Assembly (NCBI RefSeq): GCF_020497125.1
Contig: NC_059075.1
Span: 33,950,003 to 34,014,002 of the forward strand
Length of the DNA: 64,000 nt
Source of the DNA: Mauremys mutica
Lineage: Eukaryota > Chordata > Testudines > Geoemydidae
Reading direction: 5' to 3'
Made by a program: the position numbers and the translations under genes. The notes under the pieces are model-generated. The model was not told where the DNA came from. It searched no databases and saw only the letters and a list, made by a program, of their open reading frames with translations. This document shows, in pieces, positions 11,758 through 24,472 of the stretch (the stretch's first letter is position 1; the number at the start of each line of letters is the position of its first letter).

Positions 11758-12222
11758 CTGGGAGAGGTTGGGGCTCAGCCTGAAACCAGGTGAGTTTGAG
11801 CTAGCGCAGGCTGCATTTGGCTAAGGCCAAAAGGCTTTCTGTAAGACCCCCACAGCACTAGGACTGGGAGTTGTAGGCCACTGGCACTTCCACATTACCA
11901 TTGGAAGCATAGGCTGGGTTTCTGCTGGAGGACCCTGTGAAGCTAGACAATGCAGGAAGTATTGCCCAGTACGGCCTGAGTGGCAATCCCCTGCACCCCA
12001 CTGATTGGCTCATGCTACTATATAAACTAAGAAGTCATGATGGGGAGCTGTCTTAGCAATAATGCAAACTACCTGCTTGATTCTCCTATAGACCTTGCCT
12101 TGCTGTGGAGTGTAGACTCCTTGGTATCCTAACCTGGCTTGACACTGACCCTACTACTTGTCTCCTGACTGCAACTTAGTGACTGGTGCACATAGACCAC
12201 CCCTGGCCTGGCCCTAACACTT
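11758..12222 (+). mobile_element. LTR-like repeat, copy 1
   Basis: Shares a segment with 16493-16835 read in the opposite direction: GGCCTGAGTGGCAA, then CCACTGATTGGCT, then a TATA-like TATATAAAC 9-10 bases downstream. The ATTGGCT plus TATA pair looks like a retroelement promoter. Ends and target duplication are not resolved. LTR class is inference. Confidence 0.45.
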
Positions 12223-12424
12223 TCTCAGTGATAACATGGTGCAGCCTGTGACATCTCTGCTCCACAGAGTGAGCTAATTATGATAGCAGTAGGATCTGAT
12301 GGAACCCTTTGGGTTCCCTTGCCAGAAGCCAGATCACCATCAGAGGATAACAGGGAGAAGAGGGTGGGCATGACTTGCCAGAACCATCCCCAGCCCCATT
12401 GCCTCACCAACAGGAGGGATACTG

Positions 12425-12645
12425 CTCTTTGGCCTTGTCTTTAGTAGGGGAAAAAAAGGGACATTCTTAACTCAAGTTAACATAAGGTAAAAATCTAGTG
12501 TCCCCTTGTCCAAGGCAGTTTGTAGTTTTCACATGAGTTAGTAGGCTGAGGTAAATCTTAAGGCTTCCTCATATTCTTTACGTCAATCTGCTAACACATG
12601 TGGAAATGACAAACTGCCTGGTCTTAACTAGGATTTTATGCTAAT
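12425..12645. repeat. Palindromic MITE-like repeat
   Basis: Left arm GGCAGTTTGTAGTTTTCACA with ATGAGTTAG and right arm ACACATGTGGAAATGACA with AACTGCC are an imperfect inverted pair, and the outer ends GGCCTTGTCTTTAGTAGG and CCTGGTCTTAACTAGG continue it. Non-coding. Confidence 0.5.
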
Positions 12646-14397
12646 TAATTCTAGTGAGAATGCCATTCTTTTCTTAGTCAAGATGCACCATTTGGAAGTG
12701 CAGTGTCCCAAGCAGAGCAGAATATGAATGCTATTTTCCTCCTGGTTTTTTTTTCTTCTGTATGTGGATGAAATATTGTGATGTTGGGGTATCTGAATGA
12801 ATGAAGCATGATGGCGTTGTCTTAAAAATCTAACAATTTGTGTAGTGGCCATCTCCCCTGAGAGCAATTTTCAAGAACACCTTGTCTCATTTTCCATTCT
12901 CCTGGCCTCTCTTAAAGCACCCTCACCTACTGCCAAGCTATCGGGCATGGGGAAAGCCATAGCAGTATCCTTCAATGGCAGATTACCATTGATAAGCTTT
13001 GAAGAAAGGGGCATTAAGGTGGCATTTGAATGAAGAGAGGGTGATTGTCTGGGTACATAATAAAAATTCTTACTGCCCAAGGCAAAGTAATCCAGCCCTC
13101 ACAGATCTTTATTATGCTGAAGCTATAATAGCTTAAGTTTATGAAATATACAAATTCTGAAGAGCACAGCACTACTATATGTTGTACATGGCAGCTGCCT
13201 CAGGCACTGGAGCAGCATGAATGTGCGGTGTCTGATGTGTGATTTGCTCCTATGCTTTCATAGCACACTCCATCCATCATTATAATGTGTTTTAGGATAT
13301 TGATCAGGGAAGATGAGTTGTCTTCTGCCAGAAGCACAATTAAAAAAAAATTAGGAAGACAAATTTGATCTTTTGCCAATCATTGTAAGATCTAATTTTA
13401 ATAAAATGATTGTATGTGGATAAACTAAAGCTTAGATAGAAGGCAGAGTGATTTAATCCAGAAGGGAATGTTTACCAAGGCCAGGAATTATTAGCTTCAG
13501 TTAATAAATATCAGTTACTCTAATGAGGAGATATGGAGATTATATCAAGTGCACTATAAATGTACAGGGCACTGTGTTGAATTGAGCTGCACTAGGAAAG
13601 TAATGTAGTGACTAGGGTTTGAGAATTTACAGTCTGAGGGCATATATGTGGGATCAAGTGTAATTAACCTAAAAAATAAGAAACAGCCTTTTACACAGGG
13701 AAGGTTGTGTGGAAAGAGATGGAACAAGTGGCCCTGATGATAATACTGGGAAAGGGAAATAAATAACTCACTGGGTGTCTGTTCCAGTCAAGATCAATTT
13801 CAAAATTGCCCTCCTTATTTTAAAAGCTTCCATGGCCTCACTCATGAGTACCTGAAGGTCTTTGGTCCAAATGCTTGTACAGCTTGAGTAGGGCTACTTG
13901 CATGAGTAGCAGCTGCAGAAGCATACTTGGCAATTATATAGTGCTACACCTCTTAAAAGTGCTGTCCAATCCGCCACTGTCGGAAGGGAGAGGGGCAGGC
14001 ACATTGGTCACTTTTCTAATTCAGTGCTTTAGATACAGTTACATGCTGATGTTGCAATCCTGTTTCAGCGGAGTCCCGTGAACACTCCAAAATTGTATTA
14101 CACTGTCGGTACCAAAGCTCTTCACTTTAAAAAACAAAATGCCAACCATTTAGAAAATCAGAAAGTGAGCAGCTAAGGGATTCAGCCAATCACCACTGCC
14201 ACAGCGCCTTTATCACTGACATTACCAGCCCCATAATGTACCAGAAAAGTTCCTGGGGTTAGAACTCGTAATATATGTAATTTCAAGCTGATTAGTTTCT
14301 ATTTTGGGGAAGATACAGCAGGGTGGTGAAGACTGAGTTTATTCTGGATCGCTTTCTTCAGCCTTAACTATCATGCATCTGCTACTGCTTCATAATG
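12646..14397. other. No gene or repeat recognised
   Basis: AT-rich. The 60-80 codon frames near 12628-13080 and 13875-14081 lack any domain. Confidence 0.5.
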
Positions 14398-14486
14398 GTG
14401 CACCCAATTCTGCAATCCTCACTGAGGCAAAAGTCCCAGTGTAGTGAATGAATGGGACTTTTGCATAAGCAGGACTGGTTCAGACA
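14398..14486. repeat. Short palindromic repeat
   Basis: CAAAAGTCCCAGTGTAG against GAATGGGACTTTTGCATAAG forms an inverted repeat flanked by CCCAATTCTGCAATCC and GCAGGACTGG. Same style as the palindromic family at 30860-31025. Confidence 0.5.
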
Positions 14487-15284
14487 TTGTGGCTAAACCT
14501 GAAACCATAGCCTCTTGGTCATGTGGCCCCGCTGATGCTAATAGAGTGGTGGTTGTTTCTTAAACTTCTGTGCTGTGTGATGTAGAGGCTGAGCTGCTTT
14601 GTGCTGAGGTCTCTGTGGGGATAATGACTTGAGTCCTCTGGGGAACTGGGATATCTCCTCCTTTACTGCAGTCTTAGCTGTGACACAACATAGGTTCCCC
14701 TTCCTTCTTTGTAACAGGAAATCCCCATCCCACTATTCCCCAAGATCCCTCAGCAAATAGATACAGATTTGTCCTCAACATGAACTAATGTATGTGCTAT
14801 GGCCTCTTTGCACAGGTCTATCAGTGTAACAAGGCTGTGATGCTGATCTGGGAATTCCTCTTTTGTGACAAGAGTCTGAGGTGGCACAGACCTGGTGTGG
14901 TTCCTGCTCACAGCCTCGATGGTCGTGGGCATGGTGGGAGGAAAAGGAGATTACTGGAGCAGCCCCTTGTGGCCGTAGGCAGTCGGGCGCAAATTAGAGC
15001 AGCCCTCACAACCCTGTTTAATTGTGTTTTATTGACTCCCCTCCGGCTGTAAGCATTGCTCCCACTATGTAAGAGAGTCACTTTGGGTTTCCGTGTAAAG
15101 TTTCCTGGGGAAAGCTAACACCTCCATTAGTGTGGGAAGACTATGATGCCTCACAGGGGTACACTGTGTGTTCTAAAATCTAATATTGTCTTGGGAAGCC
15201 CCTGGCTTTGAGCATGAGGACTGCTCCTCAATGAGGGATGCCCAGAGGTAATTGGCTGGAGTCCCTATGACAGTGGCATTATGA
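14487..15284. other. No gene recognised
   Basis: An 86-codon plus frame (14792-15052) and a 60-codon minus frame overlap here without domain signatures. Confidence 0.5.
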
Positions 15285-15446
15285 AAGACAGCACAGAAGC
15301 CCCAAAGAGTTATCATCTAAATAGACATGACAGACAAAGGCTGAGAAGGGAAGGGATTTGCCCAAAGTCACACAGTAGGTCAGTGGCAGAGTTGGGAATA
15401 GAACCAGCTGTCCTGCCTCCCAATCTAGTGCCATATCTTCTTTCCC
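15285..15446 (-). repeat. MIR/CORE-type SINE fragment
   Basis: Plus strand shows the complement of the SINE body: GGGATTTGCCCAAAGTCACA, CAGTAGGTCAGTGGCAGAG, GGGAATAGAACCAGCTGTCC. These are the best preserved MIR-like words in the window. Confidence 0.7.
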
Positions 15447-16490
15447 TTTCTGTAGGTCTGGTGTCTTTTCTCCCCTATTGGGCATGGCATGGGAGATCAG
15501 AACAGGTCACATGCACTATATTGTAGGCTTTTCATCTGAATGGCTTTGAGAGAGCCTCACACTTGCTGGAATCAGCTCTGGGCCTGAGTAAGGAATGCAG
15601 AGCTGGACCCAATAAAATCACTACTAAAGAGAAAGGGAAAACTAAGATGGAAGGAAAAAAAGGGACATAGGATGGGGAAATGAGGAATCAGCATTTCTCA
15701 TATATTATACATGAAGTTAAAATCAAAAGAGCATATGTCACTGGGAGCTGTGTGTGAGTCCAGGATCAGGCCCCTGCAGCATTAGTGCATTCTGACCAAA
15801 TAGTATGGTGGGCATTTTCTCCACCTGTGACGGCTCTAGCCAAATTCCCTGATGTGACATGTGTCAGAGGGATAAAGGCACACACTCTCCTTTCATTTTC
15901 ATCAAGATATTTCAAAAGGGTGATTGGTTTCTATATATAGCTCTATTTAGCGTATATTGCATCTTTAATAGTGACCATAGAGCAGGACATTTCCTAGGGA
16001 TTAATTGTGTGGGGTTAATGATCCTTTACAAGTTTCTCTGAGCTGGCCATTAATCCCAGGAAATGTACTATGGTTGGATTATAGTAAATAAGTTTTATTA
16101 AATCTAATGTGTCTTTGGGAATCCTAATTCAAAGGGGATGACTATGGAACACGAACCCTGGGATCCAAGGCCAGCTGAAACTGCAATTTCCCCCTAGTTT
16201 TATATTTGAATATGTTGTGACAATAACACCTATTTCCCAGGCACTAGAAATCCCTTCTCAAAACCCCCAAGCCATAGCCTGGCAGTAAGGCTGCACCCAT
16301 AGACTCTGGGGAGAAGCTGGAGAAAATATTGGAATTTTGTATCATGAACTTGTGGCAGCAAAACTGAGACACTTCAAAGAATTCTTTATGCATTTTGTTG
16401 GACTTTGGTTTAATGGTCCTAAGTCCTGGGCATTAGAGAACGCTACTGGGTTAAAGGGAGCAAACATGTCACAACTGGGGCATGGGGTCA
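15447..16490. other. No gene or repeat recognised
   Basis: AT-rich sequence without features I can support. Confidence 0.5.
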
Positions 16491-16492
16491 TA

Positions 16493-16835
16493 CCTAGTGG
16501 TCAGAGCAGGAGTCAGTCAGGCTGAGTTGGGTACCAGAAGGCCATAGGGCAAACCAAGAGTCTGGCATCAAGAGGCAGGCAGAGGGTAAGCCAGGAGGCA
16601 GGCAAGGACAGAAGCCAGAGTCTGGCATCTCTCACATGAAAGTTCTGAAGTGGAGGCAGGCTGTATTGTTTCCCACCTTAAATACTGGTGCCAGCCAATC
16701 AGTGGGCTGTGAGAAGCTGCCACTCAGGTCCTGCTGGGCGGTATTTCCTGCTAGACCCAGCCTCAAAGGGTCCTCCCACGGGAGCCTAGCCCAAGCCCCC
16801 TGGCTTTTTCTGCTTATTCAAGGAATATAGGGGGA
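16493..16835 (-). mobile_element. LTR-like repeat, copy 2
   Basis: On the minus strand this reads GACCTGAGTGGCAGC, CCACTGATTGGCTGG, then a TATTTAAGG TATA-like box, in the same order and spacing as copy 1 at 11758-12222. Plus-strand words such as AGCCAATCAGTGGGC show the CCAAT-type box. The outer limits are approximate. Confidence 0.45.
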
Positions 16836-18758
16836 AAATGTCTGGGGGAGCGGGGAATCCTACCTAGTAAGTATTAAAGATAAATGTCTGTATAATATTA
16901 TTCAACATCTGCTGGCATTCAAGTCACTTTTTAATGGTACTGTACTTTGTAATGTGAAGGAAGGTTATGAAGCTTCTTGTCTGACTTTGTAGCTGTCAGC
17001 AGCAGGTGAAAAATGAAGTTTCTGAACCATAGTTGCCATTGATTTTTGTGCGCTGAAGTCACCTTTTTTTAATAGCCTGTTTCAGTTGCAGTTCTAGGAC
17101 AAGCAGCTAATTCTATTAATACAAATATATGTCAAAAGCAAGTTGGAACAAACCACATTATAGCTATGCAAATTTCTGATTTCATAGCTCCTTTTGACTT
17201 GATCTGCATTCTATGAAAATAATTCCAAAGTCCAGTAAAAGAAGGAAGTGATAGCCTATAATATTTAGTTCTCTTGGAGTTTCTCAGTCTGAATTCCTCT
17301 TCTTTACTTTTGCTACTATTCTTTCACTATTGTTCTTTTAAAAATGATGTCATTTCTCTGTGATGCTTTCATGGAGTGTCATGCTAGTACAGATGGACTA
17401 CCTTATAATGAACACCCGGATGTTGGGAGGACAATAAAGCTTAGATCATTTCTAGATTCTCTCTCTGAACTGAAGACTCCACATTTATAATCAATAGCTT
17501 TTTATGAAAGCAGCCACAATACTTATTCCTCCTGATTCCTTTTCATAGTTACATCAGGTGAAATACTACAGAAAGAGATAAAAGAGAAGAGTTTTTTAAG
17601 ATAGCCATTTTTTATGTTTGTTTCTATGTGACAGCTTCCCTTTGCTGCAGTCATTGTTTCCAAGTTACTCACTGGTTTCTTCAGATCAACACAATCTGCT
17701 GGGTGAGGGAGGAAACATAGCATGATGGCAGGAAACATAGGAGAAGGATGGTTACACTTAGAAATGAATCCAAGCCACAACATTTGTAGCCCAATATGGA
17801 TTTCAAACACCCTCAGCTGTTGGAAGTGGCTGGATCTAGGCTTTTGGTTTAGTCCCCCTTCTCGTTGCAAAGTATCTTTCATGTTAACTTTTCAACAAAG
17901 GCATCTTGAATATTACTCCTAGATGCCATCTTTCCTAACTTGCACAAATGTCCTCATCCTGACCCTGTGAAGATGCTGCTATTGAGCTGGCCAAGGCACA
18001 GATTTGTTAGACTGCAGAGTGTGACTCCCCACTAGAGCTGTGTGAATAACAGAGTTTTTGGTTTGTCGGCAATTCAAAACCATTGAAATAAAAACAGTTT
18101 GGGGTTGAGTGAAATGTTTCTTTCAATCCAAAATAAAATGGAAGGAGATTTTGAAACAAAAAAGAATTTTAAACAAAAAAAACAAAATGTTTAAAAATGT
18201 CAATGAAACATTGATGTTTAAAGTCTTTTTTTCCCCAAAAACAATTCAGTGAAATTGACATGAATTTGCAAAAATGTTGCATTGTTGTCAAATATGCATT
18301 TAAAAAAAGTTTTGACCAAAATGTTTTGCCTAGTTCCCTTCTCCACTGCATTGCCTTCTGTGCAATTGCTTACACCTAAGCAAAGTGAATGCAGAATGTT
18401 ACTCAGGCTGTGATGGAGAATTCTGATTTAGTAATAGTTTAATTTTGCACTGGTATAAACATTGACATGTGGGATGAGAAAATGGAGAATCAGGGAGCAC
18501 ATTCAAAGACTTGCTGATATCCTTAATTTTTTTTTAACCAACGTGCTCACCCCAAGTGTTCTTCTCCTTTGCACATAGAGAAAGGGATCCAAGTTATAAA
18601 AGCATCATAAATGGACACAATATTACTATTAATAGCTTTAAAAGTCAGGTTGTCTTGCTTTTGAGCATTTCACTTTGTGGCAATTAGAAACAAAAAAACA
18701 GAGAGGTGGGGATTCTTTTGTATGAACAAATAGCAGCAAAAGAGAATAAAAAGATTTG
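16836..18758. other. No gene or repeat recognised
   Basis: AT-rich. The 119-codon minus frame at 17523-17882 and its antisense partner at 17722-17922 have no domain and are taken as chance. 18080-18330 is rich in A and T runs. Confidence 0.5.
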
Positions 18759-19020
18759 TGTCACACTTTACATTAAAGATCTATTTATAAAGAGGTTAAA
18801 AAGGGTTAATAAAAGATGAATAGATGTTTTAATAAATAGTTACAGATTATTCGGTAAGACAATAGTTTGCTTATTGCCATGACTTACAAACATCTATAAT
18901 GTTTTCTAGTGCTGGCCTTATAACAAATTCTAAAACATACTGCTTATGCCAGTAGCATGATAACATCCATTAATCCTTTATTAACTCTTTATAAAGGGAC
19001 CCTTAATATAAAATGTGACA
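18759..19020. mobile_element. MITE with long terminal inverted repeats, 262 bp
   Basis: The left end TGTCACACTTTACATTAA and right end TTAATATAAAATGTGACA are inverse, and pairing continues inward (TTTATAAAGAGGTTAA against TTAACTCTTTATAAAG, then GGGTTAATAAAAGATGAA against TTAATCCTTTATT). AT-rich and non-coding. Transposon superfamily not determined because the target duplication is unclear. Confidence 0.7.
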
Positions 19021-21129
19021 AGACTTATACAGGAAAAAAATCGATAGTGACAACAAAAGTTAGAGCATAACCCTAGCCTATGTTAGAAACATTGCCAAAA
19101 AAAATCTCTTCGTGACAAAAGAAATACCCAGGTGAAATTTGTATTAAAATACAGCCATTTTTTAGATACCCAAAAATGAGATAAAGAAAGAAAACAACGC
19201 ACTGGACTCTCACAACTGATTCTGTGGGTCAAAGGGTACATGAGAAGTGAACTTACTATGGTAGATGTGAATACACAATCTCAAGCAAAGGGCTCAGTTC
19301 TGCCCTCACTGGCTGTGAATTGGTATCCCTCATCTCATCAGCACTCTACCATATATTTCTTTAAGCCTGTGTGCATAGGAGGAAGAGGTGTCTGATTTCT
19401 GTCATTCTAGGATGACCCTTTTTGACTATCCAAACAAAGTCTGCATCTGATTTCTTGACATTGACTGGGTGTTCTAGCTCATTCAGTAATCCCACACACT
19501 CAAGCTGTGGGAGGGTAGCTTGCCAGATGTACGCGAAAGTTATCTGAAGTCAATGGTACTTAAGCATGTGCTTAAGGACATTGCTGAATAGGGATAGACT
19601 TACAATTTGGCATGTGCTTAAATATTTTGCTGACTAGAGTCCCTCAGTAATTATGTGACTCTTGCCAATTATGCGGTGTCAGAGGGCTGGCCCTCTCTTG
19701 CATACATTTCCACCATTACTATGTTTGATACCACCATCCTTGGATAAGCACACTAGAGTATCTGTGAGTGGATGGTGCCTTTTGAATGAAAACCACGGCA
19801 TGAGTGTTTCTGCAAGTGGAACAGCTGTTTCCATGAGATTATTTTTCAAAGTAAACACCTTAAGAAACTATTTTGATTCCTGTGTTGATAATAAATCAGA
19901 GGATTTAATTATAGCATTGCAACCCTCCCTAACTCATATGCAAAGTCTTCCATCAGCATCCAGGAGAAATCTAATATGCTTCTCTCTTAACAGCTTATAG
20001 TAATGGAGCGCTACAAATTGTGAGCTGGAATAACTCTGTGATTAAACTTATGATTAAATGGCATTTAATTGATCAGAATTCATATTCTGAGCTCCTTTGT
20101 CAATGCAATTGGGTTGCAATAATGCCCCAGGTAAATTAAAACGGAAAAAAGGTGTCTTATTACAGTAAATCATAGCTCCCTCTGGATCCTGTGAATGAGT
20201 TAAGACACTGCTCTATATTTGCAGATGTATTTATTAGCAGTTTACTTTCAACATATGTACAGTTCTTCGTTGACACTTTTCCAGCCAGCTGTTTAATTAT
20301 ATATTCTCCACATGTCACTAAATATGACATTCTCTGTCACTGAAAATGTTAATGGGTATCATAGGACTGATACATCTGTTTGAATTGGCATTAATGTAAC
20401 GAAAATCTCATACCATGCTAGTAACTTCCTTTTCACAATCGCTTACTGTTGTCTGAGTGTAAACAAACTGTGCTAATATGGAAGTTGTTAAAATAACACT
20501 AAATCTCATTGTGTCATAAAAATTGCATGTCAGAAAAATCATAGTATGGATGGCAGATGCTATGTAGAAATAATTCATGTTTGGCTTTCTGTGCTCTGTG
20601 GGATTACATTTGCTTCAGAATGGAGCTGTCCATGGTAGTGAAAACTCAAAACTTAATTCAATGCTATATCCATTTTGTACAGGGGGAGAACAAACAGAAT
20701 GAATCAAAATTATCCCTGGTATAACCAATTTGTACCAGATTTATTTTTGGCGTAATGAATTCTGTTTATATTTTTGTGTTACAAACAAAACCTGAGCCAT
20801 CAAGATGCATACAGTGCAGACTGCATAATAATTAATTACTGATAGCACCATAAATATATATGGTGCTTAGAAATACAGATGAAGATGGTTTCCCTGCCTC
20901 AAAGAGTTTAAAATATAAAGTCTCGATCCTGAAAGCAACTATAAGTGGGCTATGTGCTTTCTACTACAAGTACTTCAGTGGGAGTAATAGGCATTATGCC
21001 TGGTAGTAATTGACAAGAACAAACAGAAGGGATGGGGAAGGAAAAGACAAGACAAGTGGGAGATCGGTGTAAGAATGTGGTCATACTGGAGATTAATGTA
21101 TCTTTTTGGTAACAGATCATATTTCTAAA
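19021..21129. other. AT-rich DNA with a possible conserved non-coding segment
   Basis: No gene seen. 19900-20110 is low in repeats and dense in homeodomain-type words (TAATTGATC, GATTAAAC, ATTTAATTG) plus an octamer-like ATGCAAAG. That kind of composition often marks conserved enhancers, but conservation cannot be judged from one sequence. Confidence 0.3.
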
Positions 21130-21580
21130 TTACTTTAGACTATAGCTTTTAAGTGAGGAATGAGTGGAGTTGAGAGGGAATTTAAATAAGGAGAGAGAGG
21201 AGTTAGGGTGAAGGTGGTTTTAGGCATAGGGCATAGCATGACAAAGGCTGTAAACTGGCATGAGAGAAGAAGATACACGTGTACAGATGATCAGCTTGGG
21301 CTGAGAAAAGCCAGCATAGTGGACAAGTTGGGGGATGGATCCTGGAGGCTGAATTTGTTTTGGGAGAGAATAGGGAGCTAATGAAAGGATTTTAGGATAG
21401 GCTGAACATGGCCATTAGGGTTGGGAGCAGTAGATGATTCAACAGCAGAGTTGGGGGTAGATTGGAATAGAATGAGGTGAATGTCTGGAAGGCCAGAGAG
21501 GAGGAGACTGCAGCTGTGATGGCATGAGATGGTTAAGGCCTCAACGAAGGCTTTTGCAGTGTGGATGGATCCCTTCTAGT
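21130..21580 (+). repeat. Purine-rich dispersed repeat, unnamed
   Basis: Wording such as GGAATTTAAATAAGGAGAG, GAGAGGAGGAGACTGCAGC and AAGGCTTTTGCAGTGTGGA resembles a dispersed amniote repeat, and a weaker relative may lie at 9890-10040. No inverted ends, no coding capacity. The family name is not known to me. Confidence 0.35.
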
Positions 21581-22189
21581 GCTTTAAACTAGCCAGTACC
21601 CTTTATATTGCAGGATGTGGTCAGAAAACAGGGGAACTGAGGAAACTGCAACATTTTTAATATATTTTATTTCCTTTTTTGGTCGAAATTTAGATTTTGC
21701 TGACTAACTCTAGTTGTGAATGACAATCTGCATTTACAAGCTATTGAAAATATACTTTGCATCCTGAGACATCTTGAATAAGTTTGCATGTGGAATTGTG
21801 TTATCCAAGTGTGCTCTGTTATGTTTTGGATTGTGCTAATCTGATTCTTCATTTGAAGGTAGATTAGTTGTAAATTAATAATGTCAATGTTTTACTGTCT
21901 TTGGTTTATTCTGATTTAAGATGTGTAATTTACTAATTCATTAACATTTATCATTAGTGGCTCTGTAGTAATTAATAGCTGATTAGGTTAACATCTCCAT
22001 AAAAGGGTCATTTTATTTTCTTAATATGACTGATAAATTTTCAAGACAAGTTCAGTCTTACCCACTGTGTGAAAACACATCCATTTACCTGTTCTAAAGC
22101 TAAAACTAATTCTGACTATAAATGCCTAATTCTTTTTTTATCTTATCTTATCTCTAGAAGGAAATTCATATCCAGCTGTTGGTTCTAGG
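21581..22189. other. No gene recognised; AT-rich
   Basis: 21850-22060 is rich in TAATTA and ATTAAC words and free of recognisable repeats; listed as a weak conserved-element candidate only. Confidence 0.35.
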
Positions 22190-22700
22190 CAGTCAGCCCC
22201 AGTGGTTGGGGTGGTGGTTGATAATAGATATCAAAGGTGAAAGCTGACCTGTCCAAGGGCGGTGCTAAAACCATGGACCAGGAACTGGCTGTGGGTCAGA
22301 ACTAAGGTCAGAGTCTATAGATAAGCCAAATCAGGATCATAGTCAGAGTCTGGAAGAAGGTCAAAACTGGGTTGAAATCAGTCTAAGGGTCTGGGGGTCA
22401 GGAGGAAGGTGCAGGGCTGGAATGGGTCAGGAACAGAGGTGGAGTGAGATCAGCATACAGACAAGGCTGAAGTAGGTCTGGAACAAGGCTGGGGCTGGAA
22501 CAGGAGTGAGGGCAGGATAGAAGTCTAGGGAGTCTGCAACACTGCAAGGCAGCCGGATGATTCTTAGCTGAGTGTTGCTGTTGTACAGACTAACTTGTGG
22601 CTCTGGGGGTGAGAGTGAAATAGCTGTGCCTGGGGGTCATCTAATCCAGGCCCTGCCCAGGGATAGGTGGCTGCAGCATGCCTGAGGGATGAGTCACTGC
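22190..22700 (-). repeat. LTR-like or simple-pattern repeat
   Basis: A run of 'AAGGTCAGAGTC', 'GGTCAGGA', 'AAGGCTGGGGC' modules resembles the upstream part of the LTR-like repeat at 16493-16835 (CAGAGTCTGGCATC, GGCAGGCAAGG). Relationship is tentative. Confidence 0.3.
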
Positions 22701-22955
22701 AGGCTCTGAGGGAGGGGTGAGTCATTGTAGCTGAGTGAGTAGCCCTGGTCCGGGTGCGTGTTTGCCTCAAGATTTGGTTCAGAAGTGTCCTGCAGCCTGA
22801 AATCTCTACTTGCACTGAGGAAAAAGTATAGCAATGACAGTGCAAGCCATATTGACCCTACCAATGTGTTTTGAACACTCTTCAGGAGAAGCATCTTTGG
22901 TAGGCGAAAGGATCATTCAGTCTCCATAGCCCATTCAGTTTTGGGGCTCTCTGAG

Positions 22956-23209
22956 TATATCTACACTGCAATTAAACACCCGCGGCTGGCCTGTGTCAGC
23001 TGACTCAGGCCCGCGGGGCTCAGGCTGTGGGGCTGTAAAAATTGTGGTGTAGATGTTCAGGCCTGAGTCTGGGCCCTCAGACCCATCCCCTCATGGGGTT
23101 GCAAAGCCTAGGCCCAAATATCTAGACTGCAATTTTACAGCCCAAGCCCTGTGAGCTTGAGTCAGATGACATGGGCCAGTTGCAGGTGTTTAATTGCAGT
23201 GTAGATATA
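22956..23209. mobile_element. Palindromic MITE with perfect 25-bp inverted ends
   Basis: 22956-22980 is the exact reverse complement of 23185-23209. Inner segments also pair (GGCTGGCC near 22984 with GGGCCAGTT near 23174; TGACTCAGGCC near 23001 with AGGCCTGAGTC near 23060). The CTACACTGCAATTAAA end style is that of reptile 'Chompy'-like MITEs. No coding capacity. Confidence 0.8.
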
Positions 23210-24472
23210 ATCTCTGATTAGACCGACAGCAAGAATTCAAGTAATGGTGATGGTTTTCTGAGATGAAGCTTTATATGCTAGTTAATGGATAGAGACTAGC
23301 ATCTTATTTTGTATACAGTGGATAGCTATTAGTGGTAGTGACATTTGGTCATTACTGACCTCAGTGGATAAGAACTAACATGCTGGAGATGAAAGGTTCT
23401 GTATCCCATTATATGGGCCATCCAATCCCCGACCAAAAGTAGATGCATCAACTCTTCTAGGCAACTAAATATTCTCTCCCACTCTGGAGCTTTTAAAAAT
23501 ATGTGAAGATTGCTTGCTTTCTTATTTCCCAGTATATCTGCACTAATCTGTCTATTAGTTAAATAACACTAAATGCTACAAATCCCGAGGCACATCTTCT
23601 CCAACGTTTCTCTTGGTGTCCAGGATGATGTGGACATGTAAACTGGAGCAGATTAGGGGCCTCCTGCAGGGTGCTGAGACTAGAACCAGGAAGTCCTGCT
23701 GAAAACATTTTTAGAAAAACCCACTTTTGCGGCTTAAGACTGGGTTTTTGTGAAGGAGCCTAAAGGAGTGGGGTGTCCAACATGCAATGAATTTCAAAAA
23801 AGATTTGGGTGCCTAGCTCCCTGTCCATAACACTTTTGATTTTGGTGTAACATTTTTCAGTGAAACTTGTGTAGACAAGAGGATGCAAAGGATCTTGTTC
23901 AAGGTTCTACACACTCTTCATGTGACTGTCAAAATAGGAAAAAGGAGTAAGTCCTGAGTGTAAACATGTTGCATGAGTAAAACTTTTGGGACATGACTAA
24001 AGCTGGTAAGAAACTCAGTGTACTAAACAGCCAATTTAGTGAAAGGTTAAACCGTGTGCCTACATATTAAAAGCACAAATGCACTGTTGCCAAATATGTC
24101 TGATTTACAAAGTTCATTACACTTCATTCTAGCTGTTCTGTCCTCATCCTACCCAAACATTGTCTGCAACAACAACAATGTTATGAGTTCAGGGATAAAC
24201 CTCCTCACAAGCAGGCTTATTTTTAATTGATGTTTCCTTTTTTAAAATACAATCTTTGAGGGAAGAATCAGCCTGGCAGTGTTAAGATGGTGAATACAAT
24301 ATGAGAGCTTGTTAGACACAGGCTAGTTAGATGGCATATTTAAGGCCTTTCCTAACCCTACAAATACAATACATTTCAAAATCAGTTCCTCCACTTACAG
24401 GGGCAGACCTGAATTCAGGTCTTCAGGATTCTGTCTCTTCTCAGCTACAGTTGCTCGCATGTGTGAAATAGA
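23210..24472. other. No gene or repeat recognised
   Basis: AT-rich single-copy-looking sequence. Confidence 0.5.

Noticed and set aside
17523..17882. 119-codon minus-strand frame as a host exon
   Set aside because: No recognisable homology and an antisense frame over half of it.
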